Position numbers and translations under genes: made by a program. Below the pieces are notes generated by a model. That model did not search any database, was not told the DNA's origin, and saw only the letters and a list, made by a program, of their open reading frames with translations. DNA of 64,000 bases. It comes from CAVQCJ01 sp963849365. Lineage in GTDB: Bacteria > Actinomycetota > Actinomycetes > Prado026. Positions 53,586-61,519 of this stretch are shown piece after piece; position 1 is the stretch's first letter, and every line of letters begins with the position of its first letter. The stretch covers positions 1,674,001-1,738,000 of the forward strand of contig CAWKHA010000004.1 in assembly GCA_963849365.1 (NCBI GenBank), given 5' to 3'.

Positions 53586-54866
53586 GTGGCATCGATCGAG
53601 GCCGTCGGAGCCCGCGAGATCCTCGACTCCCGCGGCAATCCCACCGTCGAGGTCGAGGTCGCCCTGGACGACGGCACGGTGGCGCGGGCCGCCGTACCGT
53701 CCGGCGCCTCCACCGGGGCGTTCGAGGCGGTCGAGCTGCGTGACGGCGACCCCTCCCGGTTCGGCGGCAAGGGGGTCGAGAAGGCCGTGCTGGCCGTCAT
53801 CGACGAGATCGGGCCCGAGCTGCTCGGCTTCGACGCGACCGAGCAGCGGCTGGTCGACCAGGCACTCGTGGACCTCGACGGCACGGCCGCCAAGTCGCGG
53901 CTCGGCGCGAACGCGATCCTCGGCGTCTCGCTCGCCGTGGCCAAGGCGGCGGCCGGCTCGGCGTCGCTGCCGCTGTTCCGCTACCTCGGCGGCCCGAACG
54001 CCCACGTGCTGCCGGTGCCGATGATGAACATCCTGAACGGCGGGGCGCACGCCGACAGCAACGTCGACATCCAGGAGTTCATGGTGGCGCCGATCGGCGC
54101 GGCGACGTTCGCGGACGCGCTGCGCTGCGGGGCGGAGGTCTACCACGCGCTCAAGTCCGTGCTGAAGGCGCGCGGTCTGTCGACCGGCCTCGGCGACGAG
54201 GGCGGGTTCGCCCCGGACCTGGAGAGCAACCGGGCGGCGCTCGACCTGATCACCGAGGCGATCGAGAAGGCCGGCTACCGTCCGGGTGCCGACGTCGCGC
54301 TGGCCGTTGACGCAGCGGCGACCGAGTTCTGGTCCGAGGCCGGCTACCGCTTCGAGGGCGAGGACCGGTCGGCCGAGTGGATGACCGGCTACTACGAAGG
54401 CCTGGTCGCGGACTACCCGCTCGTGTCGCTGGAGGACCCGCTGTCCGAGGAGGACTGGGCCGGCTGGGTGCACCTCACCTCGGCGCTGGGCGGCCGCGTG
54501 CAGATCGTGGGCGACGACCTGTTCGTGACCAACCCGGTCCGGCTGCAACGCGGCATCGACGAAGACGCGGCCAACTCCCTGCTGGTCAAGGTCAACCAGA
54601 TCGGCACGCTGACGGAGACCCTGGACGCGGTCTCGCTGGCGCACCGCAACGGCTTCACCTGCATGATCAGCCACCGGTCCGGCGAGACCGAGGACACCAC
54701 GATCGCCGACCTCGCGGTCGCGACGGACTGCGGGCAGATCAAGACCGGCGCGCCGGCCCGCAGCGAGCGGGTGGCCAAGTACAACCAGCTGCTGCGGATC
54801 GAGGAAGAGCTCGACGACGCGGCCCGCTACGCGGGTCGGTCCGCCTTCCGGCGCTTCGCGGGGTAG
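53586..54866 (+). CDS. eno: Enolase
   Basis: A 426-residue glycolytic enzyme interconverting 2-phosphoglycerate and phosphoenolpyruvate. Features: VGAREILDSRGNPTVEVEV, VPSGASTGAFEAVELRDGD, the metal-binding GAHADSNVDIQEFM, LGDEGGFAPDL with catalytic Glu, LEDPLSEEDW, VGDDLFVTNP, VKVNQIGTLTETLDAV and the signature MISHRSGETEDTTIADLAVA. GTG start after GAAGGAGAG. Confidence 0.98.
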   Translation: MASIEAVGAREILDSRGNPTVEVEVALDDGTVARAAVPSGASTGAFEAVELRDGDPSRFGGKGVEKAVLAVIDEIGPELLGFDATEQRLVDQALVDLDGTAAKSRLGANAILGVSLAVAKAAAGSASLPLFRYLGGPNAHVLPVPMMNILNGGAHADSNVDIQEFMVAPIGAATFADALRCGAEVYHALKSVLKARGLSTGLGDEGGFAPDLESNRAALDLITEAIEKAGYRPGADVALAVDAAATEFWSEAGYRFEGEDRSAEWMTGYYEGLVADYPLVSLEDPLSEEDWAGWVHLTSALGGRVQIVGDDLFVTNPVRLQRGIDEDAANSLLVKVNQIGTLTETLDAVSLAHRNGFTCMISHRSGETEDTTIADLAVATDCGQIKTGAPARSERVAKYNQLLRIEEELDDAARYAGRSAFRRFAG

Positions 54867-54922
54867 ATGCTGGACCCCGTGCTCACGTCCCACCCGTCCC
54901 ACGCGTCCCGCGTGAGGTCTCG

Positions 54923-55579
54923 TTGACCGCGCCGCGCCGGTCCGGTGCGGGCCGTGCCGGCTCGGCCCCGAGCCCGGCCGCCGGTCGCGCGCCGGGGCGT
55001 CGTGGCGCCGGTCGCGCGGCAGCACGCGGATCCGGCGCCGGCGCGTCCGCAGCCGCCATCGACGCTGGACCGGCGGCCGACGAGGCGGTCGAGGAAGCCG
55101 CGGCGCGCGAAGCCGTCGGCGCGCCGGACCTGGTCGTCCCGGTGCCCTCGCGGCGTCAACCCGCTCGGCCCCGCACCCGCACCCGCGACGGCGGCGGCCA
55201 CAACCGTCTCACCGGCCGGGCGACCGCGCTGTTCGTGGTGGTGGCGATGCTCGCCGTGGCCTACACCTGGCCGGTGAAGGAGTACCTGCGCCAGCACAGC
55301 GAGCTCGCCCGGCTGCAGGCCCAGTCCGCCGCGACCCAGGCGAGGGTCGACGCGCTCCAGGCTCAGAAGACACGCTGGGCCGACCCGGCGTACGTCGAGG
55401 CGCAGGCCCGCCAGCGGCTGCACTTCGTGCAGCCCGGCGAGACGGCGTACGTGGTGCTGCAGCCGGGCCGGCCCGCCCAGCCGCAGACCCTGCCCAAGCA
55501 GACGGCCCAGGTGCTGCCGGCCTGGTACACCGAGCTGTGGGACAGCGTGCAGGGCGCCGATCAGCCGACCACCCGCTGA
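54923..55579 (+). CDS. Septum-formation initiator (FtsB/DivIC family)
   Basis: A 218-residue bitopic protein. A long disordered Ala/Arg-rich cytoplasmic N-terminus (1-95) precedes one helix (ATALFVVVAMLAVAYTW) and a coiled coil (LRQHSELARLQAQSAATQAR, VDALQAQKTRWAD). The FtsB/DivIC-like PAYVEAQARQRLHFVQPGET follows. It would act with FtsL/FtsQ in the divisome. Position between eno and DUF501 is the standard actinobacterial order. TTG start, with GAGG just upstream. Confidence 0.88.
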   Translation: MTAPRRSGAGRAGSAPSPAAGRAPGRRGAGRAAARGSGAGASAAAIDAGPAADEAVEEAAAREAVGAPDLVVPVPSRRQPARPRTRTRDGGGHNRLTGRATALFVVVAMLAVAYTWPVKEYLRQHSELARLQAQSAATQARVDALQAQKTRWADPAYVEAQARQRLHFVQPGETAYVVLQPGRPAQPQTLPKQTAQVLPAWYTELWDSVQGADQPTTR

Positions 55580-55587
55580 CGCCGCCC

Positions 55588-56097
55588 ATGGCCGCGCTCG
55601 ACGAGCAGGACGTCCGGGCCGTCGGCGCCCAGCTGGGCCGGGAGCCGCGAGGCGTGCTGGGCGTCGCGCACCGCTGCCCGTGCGGGCTGCCCGACGTGGT
55701 CGAGACGGCCCCGCGGCTCGCGGACGGCACGCCCTTCCCGACCCTGTACTACCTCACCTGCCCGCGGGCCGCCGCCGCCGTCGGCCGCCTGGAGTCCGAG
55801 GGGCTGATGCGCACGATGACCGGCCGTCTCGGCACGGACGTCGAGCTCGCTGCCGCGTACCGCGGGGCGCACGCGGAGTACGTCGCGGCGCGGGAGCGGC
55901 ACGCCGTCGTCCCGGAGATCGCCGGGGTGTCCGCCGGCGGGATGCCCGACCGGGTCAAGTGCCTGCACGTGCTCGTCGCCCACGCGCTCGCGGCCGGGCC
56001 CGGCGTCAACCCGCTGGGCGACGAGGCGCTCGCGCTGCTGCCGCCCTGGTGGGCGGAGGGCCCGTGCGTGCAGCCCGGTGGAGGCGACGACGGGTGA
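55588..56097 (+). CDS. DUF501 family protein
   Basis: A 169-residue soluble protein of the actinobacteria-specific DUF501 family: VRAVGAQLGREPRGVLGVAH, CPCGLPDVVETAPRLADG, TLYYLTCPRAAAAVGRLESE and VKCLHVLVAHALAAGPGVNP. Three Cys in the first half and the late His/Cys pair suggest a metal site. Function unknown. The stop overlaps the next start (GTGA). Confidence 0.9.
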   Translation: MAALDEQDVRAVGAQLGREPRGVLGVAHRCPCGLPDVVETAPRLADGTPFPTLYYLTCPRAAAAVGRLESEGLMRTMTGRLGTDVELAAAYRGAHAEYVAARERHAVVPEIAGVSAGGMPDRVKCLHVLVAHALAAGPGVNPLGDEALALLPPWWAEGPCVQPGGGDDG

Positions 56098-57026
56098 GCG
56101 CGGCGATCCGGGTGGCCGCGGTCGACTGCGGCACCAACTCCATCCGCCTGCTCGTGGCCGACGTGGACGCCGCGGCGGGGACGTTGACCGACCTGGACCG
56201 GGTGATGCAGATCGTGCGCCTCGGCGAGGGGGTGGACCGGACCGGCCGACTGTCCGACGCCGCGCTGGGTCGTACCCTCGCGGCCATCGACGCCTACGCC
56301 GCGCGGATCGACGAGCTGGGCGCGCAGCGGGTGCGCTTCGTCGCGACGTCCGCCTCCCGGGACGCCCAGAACGCGGCTGCGTTCGTCTCGGGTGTCCAGG
56401 CCCGCCTCGGGGTTCCGGCCGAGGTGGTCAGCGGTGCCGAGGAGGCGGCGCTCTCGTTCGCCGGCGCGACCCGCGAGCTGCAGGGCCGTGAGCCCGGTCC
56501 GTTCCTGGTCGTGGACATTGGCGGCGGCTCGACGGAGTTCGTGCTCGGGGACGCCCGCCCGTGGGCGGCACGCTCGGTGGATGTCGGCTGCGTGCGGATC
56601 ACCGAGCGCCGGCTGCACTCCGACCCGCCGACCCCGGCGGAGGTGGAGGCGGCCCGTGCCGACATCGCCGCAGCCGTCGCCGCCGCCGGTGCGTCGGTGC
56701 CGCTGGCACGGGCGCGCACGCTTGTCGGGCTGGCGGGTTCGGTGACGACGCTGGCGGCCATGGATGCCGGGCTTGCGGAGTACGACGCGGAGGTCACGCA
56801 CCACTACCGGCTCCCTGCGGCTTCGGTGCGCGAGCTCACGACCCGGCTGCTGGCGACGACGCGGGCCGAGCGGGCCCGGATCCCGGTCATGCACCCCGGC
56901 CGGGTCGACGTGATCGCGGCGGGCGCTCTGGTGCTGGAGGCGGTCGTCACGGCCACCGGCCTGCCGGAGGTGCTGGTCAGCGAGCACGACATCCTCGACG
57001 GCATCGCCTGGAGCCTCGCCGACTGA
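56094..57026 (+). CDS. ppx: Exopolyphosphatase / pppGpp phosphatase (Ppx/GppA)
   Basis: A 310-residue ASKHA-fold phosphatase with the phosphate-1 loop VAAVDCGTNSIRLLVADVDA, VRFVATSASRDAQN, the phosphate-2 loop FLVVDIGGGSTEFVLGD, the SVDVGCVRITE motif and LVGLAGSVTTLAAMDAGL. It degrades polyphosphate or pppGpp. Short form without the C-terminal HD domain, as in the actinobacterial Ppx1 type. It ends the eno-DivIC-DUF501-ppx block. Confidence 0.93.
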   Translation: MSAAIRVAAVDCGTNSIRLLVADVDAAAGTLTDLDRVMQIVRLGEGVDRTGRLSDAALGRTLAAIDAYAARIDELGAQRVRFVATSASRDAQNAAAFVSGVQARLGVPAEVVSGAEEAALSFAGATRELQGREPGPFLVVDIGGGSTEFVLGDARPWAARSVDVGCVRITERRLHSDPPTPAEVEAARADIAAAVAAAGASVPLARARTLVGLAGSVTTLAAMDAGLAEYDAEVTHHYRLPAASVRELTTRLLATTRAERARIPVMHPGRVDVIAAGALVLEAVVTATGLPEVLVSEHDILDGIAWSLAD

Positions 57027-57051
57027 GGCCGGTGCGACGGTCGGCGGAGCC

Positions 57052-57121
57052 GTTTCACACCCGGTGTTGGCGTGCCCACCCCCGGATACGGTGCGACCAA
57101 CCACGCCACCGGGTGTGAAAC
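57052..57121. terminator. Long inverted repeat after ppx
   Basis: GTTTCACACCCGGTG (57052-57066) pairs perfectly with its complement at 57107-57121, and GGCGTG/CACGCC extends the stem across a 2-base bulge. The loop is 27 bases and there is no T tract. Confidence 0.6.
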
Positions 57122-57141
57122 GTGGCGGGGCAGGCGTCGGG

Positions 57142-57153
57142 CAGGATGCGGGG
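57142..57153 (+). promoter_or_regulatory. -10 box and leaderless start for the GT-C gene
   Basis: CAGGAT (57142-57147), six bases, GTG at 57154. Confidence 0.4.
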
Positions 57154-58590
57154 GTGACCAGGCCGCGGACCGCCGCCGCGCTCGGTGCGGCCGGTGTCGC
57201 GGTCGTCGCCCTGCTGGTGCGGCTGCCATTGGTCGGCCTACCGCTCGACCCGGACGAGGGCGGGTACGCCTACATCGCGCGGCGCTGGGCGTCGGGGGAG
57301 CGGCTGTACTCGCCGCAGGCGTGGGTGGACCGGCCGCAAGGGCTGCTGGTGCTGTTTCGCGCTGTGACGGCCCTGTCGTACTCGGCCACCGCGATCCGCG
57401 TCGCGGCGGCGCTGGTCGCGACCGTGCTGGCCCTCGCCGTCGGTGCCGTCGCGTGGGCGCTGGCCGGCCGTACGGCGGGACTCGTCGCGGCCGCCACGGC
57501 GGCGGTGCTGAGCGCCGGTGCGCTGATCGAGGGCTACCAGCTCAACGGGGAGCTGGCTGCGGCATCGGTTGGCTGCGTCGGGCTCGCGCTGGCGTTCTGG
57601 TGGCGCGCCGGGCGGCTCCCCCCGGGCTGGCTGGTCGCGGCCGGGCTGCTGTGCGGTGCTGCGCTGCTCATGAAGCAGTCCGCCGTCGACTCCGCGGTCG
57701 TCGTGCTCGCCGTCGCGGCGACGCGGCGTCGCTGGATGCCGGTCGTGCTCGCGGGCGCCGGGGTCGCGGCGGCGCTGGGGGTCGCGGTCCTGCAGGCGGC
57801 GGTCACCGGGTGGTCCGACTGGTGGTACGCCGTGGTGGCGTTCCAGCGCACGGTCGCGGCGAGCCAGACCCTGGGCGGCCGGTGGGACGGCGTCCGCCAC
57901 GTCGCCTGGCACGTCGCGCCGGAGCTGGCGGGCGCGGCTGTCGTGGCCGTGACCGGGCTGGTCCTGCTGCACCGCCGCCGCCCGGCGGTGCCGTGGTGGC
58001 CCCTGCTGCTCTGGCTGGCCGTGTCCCTGCTCGCCGTCGTCAGCGGTCCGTACGCGCACCCGCACTACTGGGTCCAGATGGTGGCACCCCTGTCGGTGCT
58101 GGTGGGGGTGGCCGCCGCGTCGCTGTCGCACCGCGCCGCCGCGGCACTGGTCGTGCTCGCTCTGGCCGCGCCGCTCGGCCTGCAGGTCGTGCTGGCGACG
58201 CGCTCGCCCGAGCACCGCACGCAGACGGTCGTGACCGACCACCGCCTGCTCGGCAACGACGAGGTCGCGGACTGGATCCGTACCCACAGCCGTCCCGACG
58301 ACCGTGTCTACGCGTTCGTGGCGTCCGCCGACATCTACCTGCTCACCGACCGGCTCACCGGGTACCCGTACCTGTGGCAGGCCAACGTCGAGCACATCCC
58401 GGGAGCCCGGCAGCTGCTGGCGGACTATCTCTCGGGGCCGCAGGCGCCGCGCTTCGTCGTGGTGTACCAGCCGCCGAAGGACATCGACCCGGAGGGGATC
58501 CTCGCGCCGGTGCTGGGCGCCGGTTACACCAAGGTGGCCCGCGTCGGTGGCTACGACGTTCTCGAGCGCGACGGCACGGCCGGCGCGTGA
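57154..58590 (+). CDS. GT-C type (PMT/GT39-like) membrane glycosyltransferase
   Basis: A 478-residue membrane protein with about 10-11 helices. The first extracytoplasmic loop carries the GT-C acidic motif in LPLDPDEGGYAYIARRWASG, used for polyprenyl-phosphate sugar donors. SPQAWVDRPQGLLVLFRAVT is the typical following loop (WxDxPP-like). The last ~110 residues (EVADWIRTHSRPDDRVYAFV, IYLLTDRLTGYPYLWQANVE) form a soluble extracytoplasmic domain. The acceptor is unknown. GTG start. Confidence 0.82.
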   Translation: MTRPRTAAALGAAGVAVVALLVRLPLVGLPLDPDEGGYAYIARRWASGERLYSPQAWVDRPQGLLVLFRAVTALSYSATAIRVAAALVATVLALAVGAVAWALAGRTAGLVAAATAAVLSAGALIEGYQLNGELAAASVGCVGLALAFWWRAGRLPPGWLVAAGLLCGAALLMKQSAVDSAVVVLAVAATRRRWMPVVLAGAGVAAALGVAVLQAAVTGWSDWWYAVVAFQRTVAASQTLGGRWDGVRHVAWHVAPELAGAAVVAVTGLVLLHRRRPAVPWWPLLLWLAVSLLAVVSGPYAHPHYWVQMVAPLSVLVGVAAASLSHRAAAALVVLALAAPLGLQVVLATRSPEHRTQTVVTDHRLLGNDEVADWIRTHSRPDDRVYAFVASADIYLLTDRLTGYPYLWQANVEHIPGARQLLADYLSGPQAPRFVVVYQPPKDIDPEGILAPVLGAGYTKVARVGGYDVLERDGTAGA

Positions 58591-58660
58591 GGGGCGTCCA
58601 CAGGGCTGGCTCCTGTCCACAGACAGCCGGGACGGGCTCGACCGGGCGGGCGGTCGCGAG

Positions 58661-58672
58661 CAGGGTGCTGGC
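58661..58672 (+). promoter_or_regulatory. -10 box and leaderless start for the 186-residue gene
   Basis: CAGGGT (58661-58666), six bases, ATG at 58673. Confidence 0.4.
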
Positions 58673-59233
58673 ATGACCGACCCACCCGAGCAGCGCATCC
58701 AGGTCTTCACCATGTTCACCGGGGACACGCCGGTGTCCCTGTGGTTGCCGCAGGCGCGCGCGCGTGCGGTGGACGGCGTGGCTGTGCTGCCCGCCGGCCT
58801 GGCCGGCGGCGTGGGCCGACCGTCCTGGCAGCCGCTGCGGGTGGTCGACGCCGCCTGGGACACGGCCGCGGACGGCGCCGACATCGAGCCGCTGATGACG
58901 TTCCCGTACGCGGACGAGCTCGCACGCATCGGGGCAGCGCGCACCGGCCGGTGGAACGCCCAGCCGGGCGTCCCGCTGCCGGACGAGGGGTGGCACGCCC
59001 TGGACGAGGGGTGGTGGGCCTGGCTGGTGGTCCGGGACGGCTGGGTCTTCGGAGCCCAGACCGAGTTCGACGCGGCTCTCGACGCGCTTGCCGCCCAGGC
59101 GACCGTCACCTGGGTCGGGGCCGGCCGGGCTCAGCTCGGCGACGCGCCGGTCTCCTGGTTCCGCGTGCGCCGGGCGGCGTGGGACGACGCGTGGCGGCTG
59201 GCCGTCGAGCAGGTGCACCGGCCGCAGGCGTGA
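58673..59233 (+). CDS. Hypothetical cytoplasmic protein
   Basis: A 186-residue soluble protein, rich in Trp and Ala, without a domain I can name. Recognisable stretches are IQVFTMFTGDTPVSLWLPQA, LPDEGWHALDEGWWAWLVVR and VSWFRVRRAAWDDAWRLAVE. There is no signal peptide or membrane segment. It lies between a GT-C protein and a dienelactone hydrolase, with no clear functional link. Confidence 0.7.
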   Translation: MTDPPEQRIQVFTMFTGDTPVSLWLPQARARAVDGVAVLPAGLAGGVGRPSWQPLRVVDAAWDTAADGADIEPLMTFPYADELARIGAARTGRWNAQPGVPLPDEGWHALDEGWWAWLVVRDGWVFGAQTEFDAALDALAAQATVTWVGAGRAQLGDAPVSWFRVRRAAWDDAWRLAVEQVHRPQA

Positions 59234-59306
59234 CAGGGTGGCGTCGACGGCGGCCGCGATCGGGTGGCCTGGATGAGTGCAGAGTCCGGCGTAGGAGGAG
59301 AGTCAG

Positions 59307-59996
59307 ATGGGAGAGCGGGTCACCTTCCCGTCCAACGGGGACACCTGTGAGGGCTATCTCGCAGCACCGGCGGCCGGCCACGGTCCGGCGGTGATCGTCG
59401 TGCAGGAGTGGTGGGGGCTGGTCGCGCACATCGAGGAGCTGACGGACCGGTTCGCCGCCGAGGGCTTCGTGGCGCTGGCGCCGGACTTCTACCACGGCGC
59501 CGTGACCGACGAACCCGACGAGGCGATGCGGTTGCTGATGGGGCTGGCCATGGACCGCGCGGCCAAGGATCTCGACGGCGCGGCCGACTACCTCGCGGCG
59601 CGCGAGGACGTGGACGGCACGGGGATCGGCGCCGTCGGTTTCTGCATGGGTGGCTCACTGTCGCTGTGGTCGGCGACGCTGGCCGACAACATCGTCGCCG
59701 CGGCCGGCTTCTACCCGGCCGTGCCGTGGCACCGGATGAGCCCGGAATGGTCCGGCTATGCGGGCAAGGCTGCGCTGATCCACTGCTCGGAGGAGGACGG
59801 CACCTCGGCCGCCGAGGGGATCGTCGCAGCGGTCAAAGGCATCGAGGCGGCCGGCGGGACCGTCGAGGTGTACGACTACCCCGGTACGCGGCACGCGTTC
59901 TTCAACGACCACCGCCCCGAGGTGCACGACGCCGCTGCCTCGGCGCTGGCTTGGCAGCGCACGCTGGCCTTCCTGCGCGCGCACCTCACGGGTTGA
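59307..59996 (+). CDS. Dienelactone hydrolase family protein
   Basis: A 229-residue alpha/beta hydrolase: VIVVQEWWGLVAHIEELTDR near the start, the nucleophile elbow GAVGFCMGGSLSLWSA with catalytic Cys, an acidic residue in LIHCSEEDGTSAAEG, and the His in YPGTRHAFFND. The family opens dienelactones in chlorocatechol breakdown, but many members have other ester substrates. GAGGAGAG lies before the ATG. It overlaps the next gene's TTG. Confidence 0.9.
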   Translation: MGERVTFPSNGDTCEGYLAAPAAGHGPAVIVVQEWWGLVAHIEELTDRFAAEGFVALAPDFYHGAVTDEPDEAMRLLMGLAMDRAAKDLDGAADYLAAREDVDGTGIGAVGFCMGGSLSLWSATLADNIVAAAGFYPAVPWHRMSPEWSGYAGKAALIHCSEEDGTSAAEGIVAAVKGIEAAGGTVEVYDYPGTRHAFFNDHRPEVHDAAASALAWQRTLAFLRAHLTG

Positions 59997-60781
59997 CGGC
60001 TCTCTGGCCGGATGATCCGGCCACCGTCCGGACCCCGGTGGCGCGGTCCCGTGACGACGTACGAGCGTTGGCCGCAGCCGCGCCGGCTCTCGCCGATCTC
60101 GACGCGCGCGTGTCGGTCTGCCGCGCGTGCCCCCGGCTGGTCGCGTGGCGGGAGGACGTGGCGCGGGACAAGCGGCGGGCGTTCGCCGACGAGCCGTACT
60201 GGGGCCGGCCCGTCCCCGGCTGGGGGGCGGATCGACCCCGGATCCTGGTCCTGGGACTGGCGCCAGCCGCGCACGGCGGCAACCGCACCGGGCGGGTGTT
60301 CACCGGGGACCGCAGTGGCGACTGGCTGTTCGCCGCGCTGCACGCGGCGGGCCTCGCCAGCCAGCCCACGTCGGTGCACGCCGGTGACGGTCTGCGGCTG
60401 GTCGACACGCGGGTGGTCGCCGCCGTGCGGTGCGCTCCACCGCAGAACAAGCCCACCCCGGTCGAGCGGGACACGTGCGCCCCCTGGCTGGACGCCGAGC
60501 TCGCCTTCGTCCGGCCGACCCTGCGGGTGGTCGTCGCGCTCGGCTCGTTCGCCTGGGACGCGGCGCTGGCGGCGCTCGGCCGCACCGGTGCCGTGGTGCC
60601 CCGGCCGAGGCCGCGGTTCGGGCACGGGGCCCGGGCGACGGTCGGTGGTCTGACGCTGCTGGGCAGCTACCACCCGAGCCAGCAGAACACGTTCACCGGC
60701 AGGCTCACCCGGCCGATGCTGGACGCGGTCTTCGCGTCCGCCGTCGAGATCGCGTGGCAGGCTCGTGGACATGGAGGCTGA
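59993..60781 (+). CDS. Family 5 uracil-DNA glycosylase (UDGb), Fe-S
   Basis: A 262-residue repair enzyme. The [4Fe-4S] ligands are CRACPRLVAW and a second pair around CAPPQNKPTPVERDTCAPWL. Motif A reads ILVLGLAPAAHGGNRTGRVF and motif B SYHPSQQNTFTGRLT. The lack of a catalytic Asp in motif A, with Ala there, is usual for family 5. It removes uracil, hypoxanthine and related bases from DNA. TTG start within the hydrolase stop (TTGA). Confidence 0.92.
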   Translation: MTALWPDDPATVRTPVARSRDDVRALAAAAPALADLDARVSVCRACPRLVAWREDVARDKRRAFADEPYWGRPVPGWGADRPRILVLGLAPAAHGGNRTGRVFTGDRSGDWLFAALHAAGLASQPTSVHAGDGLRLVDTRVVAAVRCAPPQNKPTPVERDTCAPWLDAELAFVRPTLRVVVALGSFAWDAALAALGRTGAVVPRPRPRFGHGARATVGGLTLLGSYHPSQQNTFTGRLTRPMLDAVFASAVEIAWQARGHGG

Positions 60782-61466
60782 CGACGAGGACCTCCGGGTC
60801 GCGGTCTACCGGTCGCTCGCAGCATCCGCCCGCGTGCCCGGCATCGACTCGCTGGCCGACGCCCTCGGCTGGTCCGGCGACGACGTGCGCGCGGGACTGC
60901 GCCGGCTGCACGAAGCGCGGCACGTGGTCCTGCGCCCCGACGCACGCGCACCGGACGCCGCGGACGCGGGCACCGGCATCGTGATGGCCCACCCGTTCGC
61001 GACGATCCCGCTGGGCTTCGCGGTCATGGGGGAGCGGACGCTCTGGTGGGGCGGCTGCGCGTGGGACTCCTTCGCCCTGCCGCACCTGGTGCCCGAGGAG
61101 CCGGAGGTCCTGGTCTCCACCCGCTGCCCGGGATGCGGCAGCCCGCTCGCCTGGGTGGTCGGCCGCGAGGCTCCGCCGGAAGGGCCCGAGGTCGCCCACT
61201 TCCTCGTCCCGGTCGCGCACATCTGGGACGACGTCGTGCGCTCGTGCGGGAACCAGCGGCTCTACTGCGGTGCGGCCTGTGTCGACGCCTGGCTCGAGCG
61301 CACCGGCAACGCCCGCGGGTCGGTGCTCGACCTGCCCACCCTCTGGCGGCTCGCCCAGGGCTGGTACGCCGGCCGGCTCGAGCACGGCTATACGCGGCGG
61401 GACCCGTCCACGGCCGCGGCCTACTTCCGCGAGGTGGGGCTGGCCGGGTCGTTCTGGGGTCTGTGA
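60771..61466 (+). CDS. Alkylmercury lyase (MerB)-like protein
   Basis: A 231-residue protein. Residues 1-70 form a winged-helix-like lead (LADALGWSGDDVRAGLRRLH). The MerB core has LWWGGCAWDSFALPHLV, whose Cys-x-x-Asp matches the MerB catalytic Cys96/Asp99 pair, and LYCGAACVDAWLERTG, which supplies candidates for Cys159. VSTRCPGCGSPL is an extra CxxC pair. In MerB these residues break carbon-mercury bonds. No mer regulator or MerA is in the window, so the role may differ. It overlaps the uracil-DNA glycosylase gene; a GTG six bases upstream is an alternative start. Confidence 0.82.
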   Translation: MEADDEDLRVAVYRSLAASARVPGIDSLADALGWSGDDVRAGLRRLHEARHVVLRPDARAPDAADAGTGIVMAHPFATIPLGFAVMGERTLWWGGCAWDSFALPHLVPEEPEVLVSTRCPGCGSPLAWVVGREAPPEGPEVAHFLVPVAHIWDDVVRSCGNQRLYCGAACVDAWLERTGNARGSVLDLPTLWRLAQGWYAGRLEHGYTRRDPSTAAAYFREVGLAGSFWGL

Positions 61467-61507
61467 AACGCACCGAAGGGGCTGGTGAGCACCCCGCGAG
61501 ACGCCTC

Positions 61508-61519
61508 TAGGGTTGGTCC
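61508..61519 (+). promoter_or_regulatory. -10 box and leaderless start for the NDH-2 gene
   Basis: TAGGGT (61508-61513), six bases, ATG at 61520. Confidence 0.4.
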
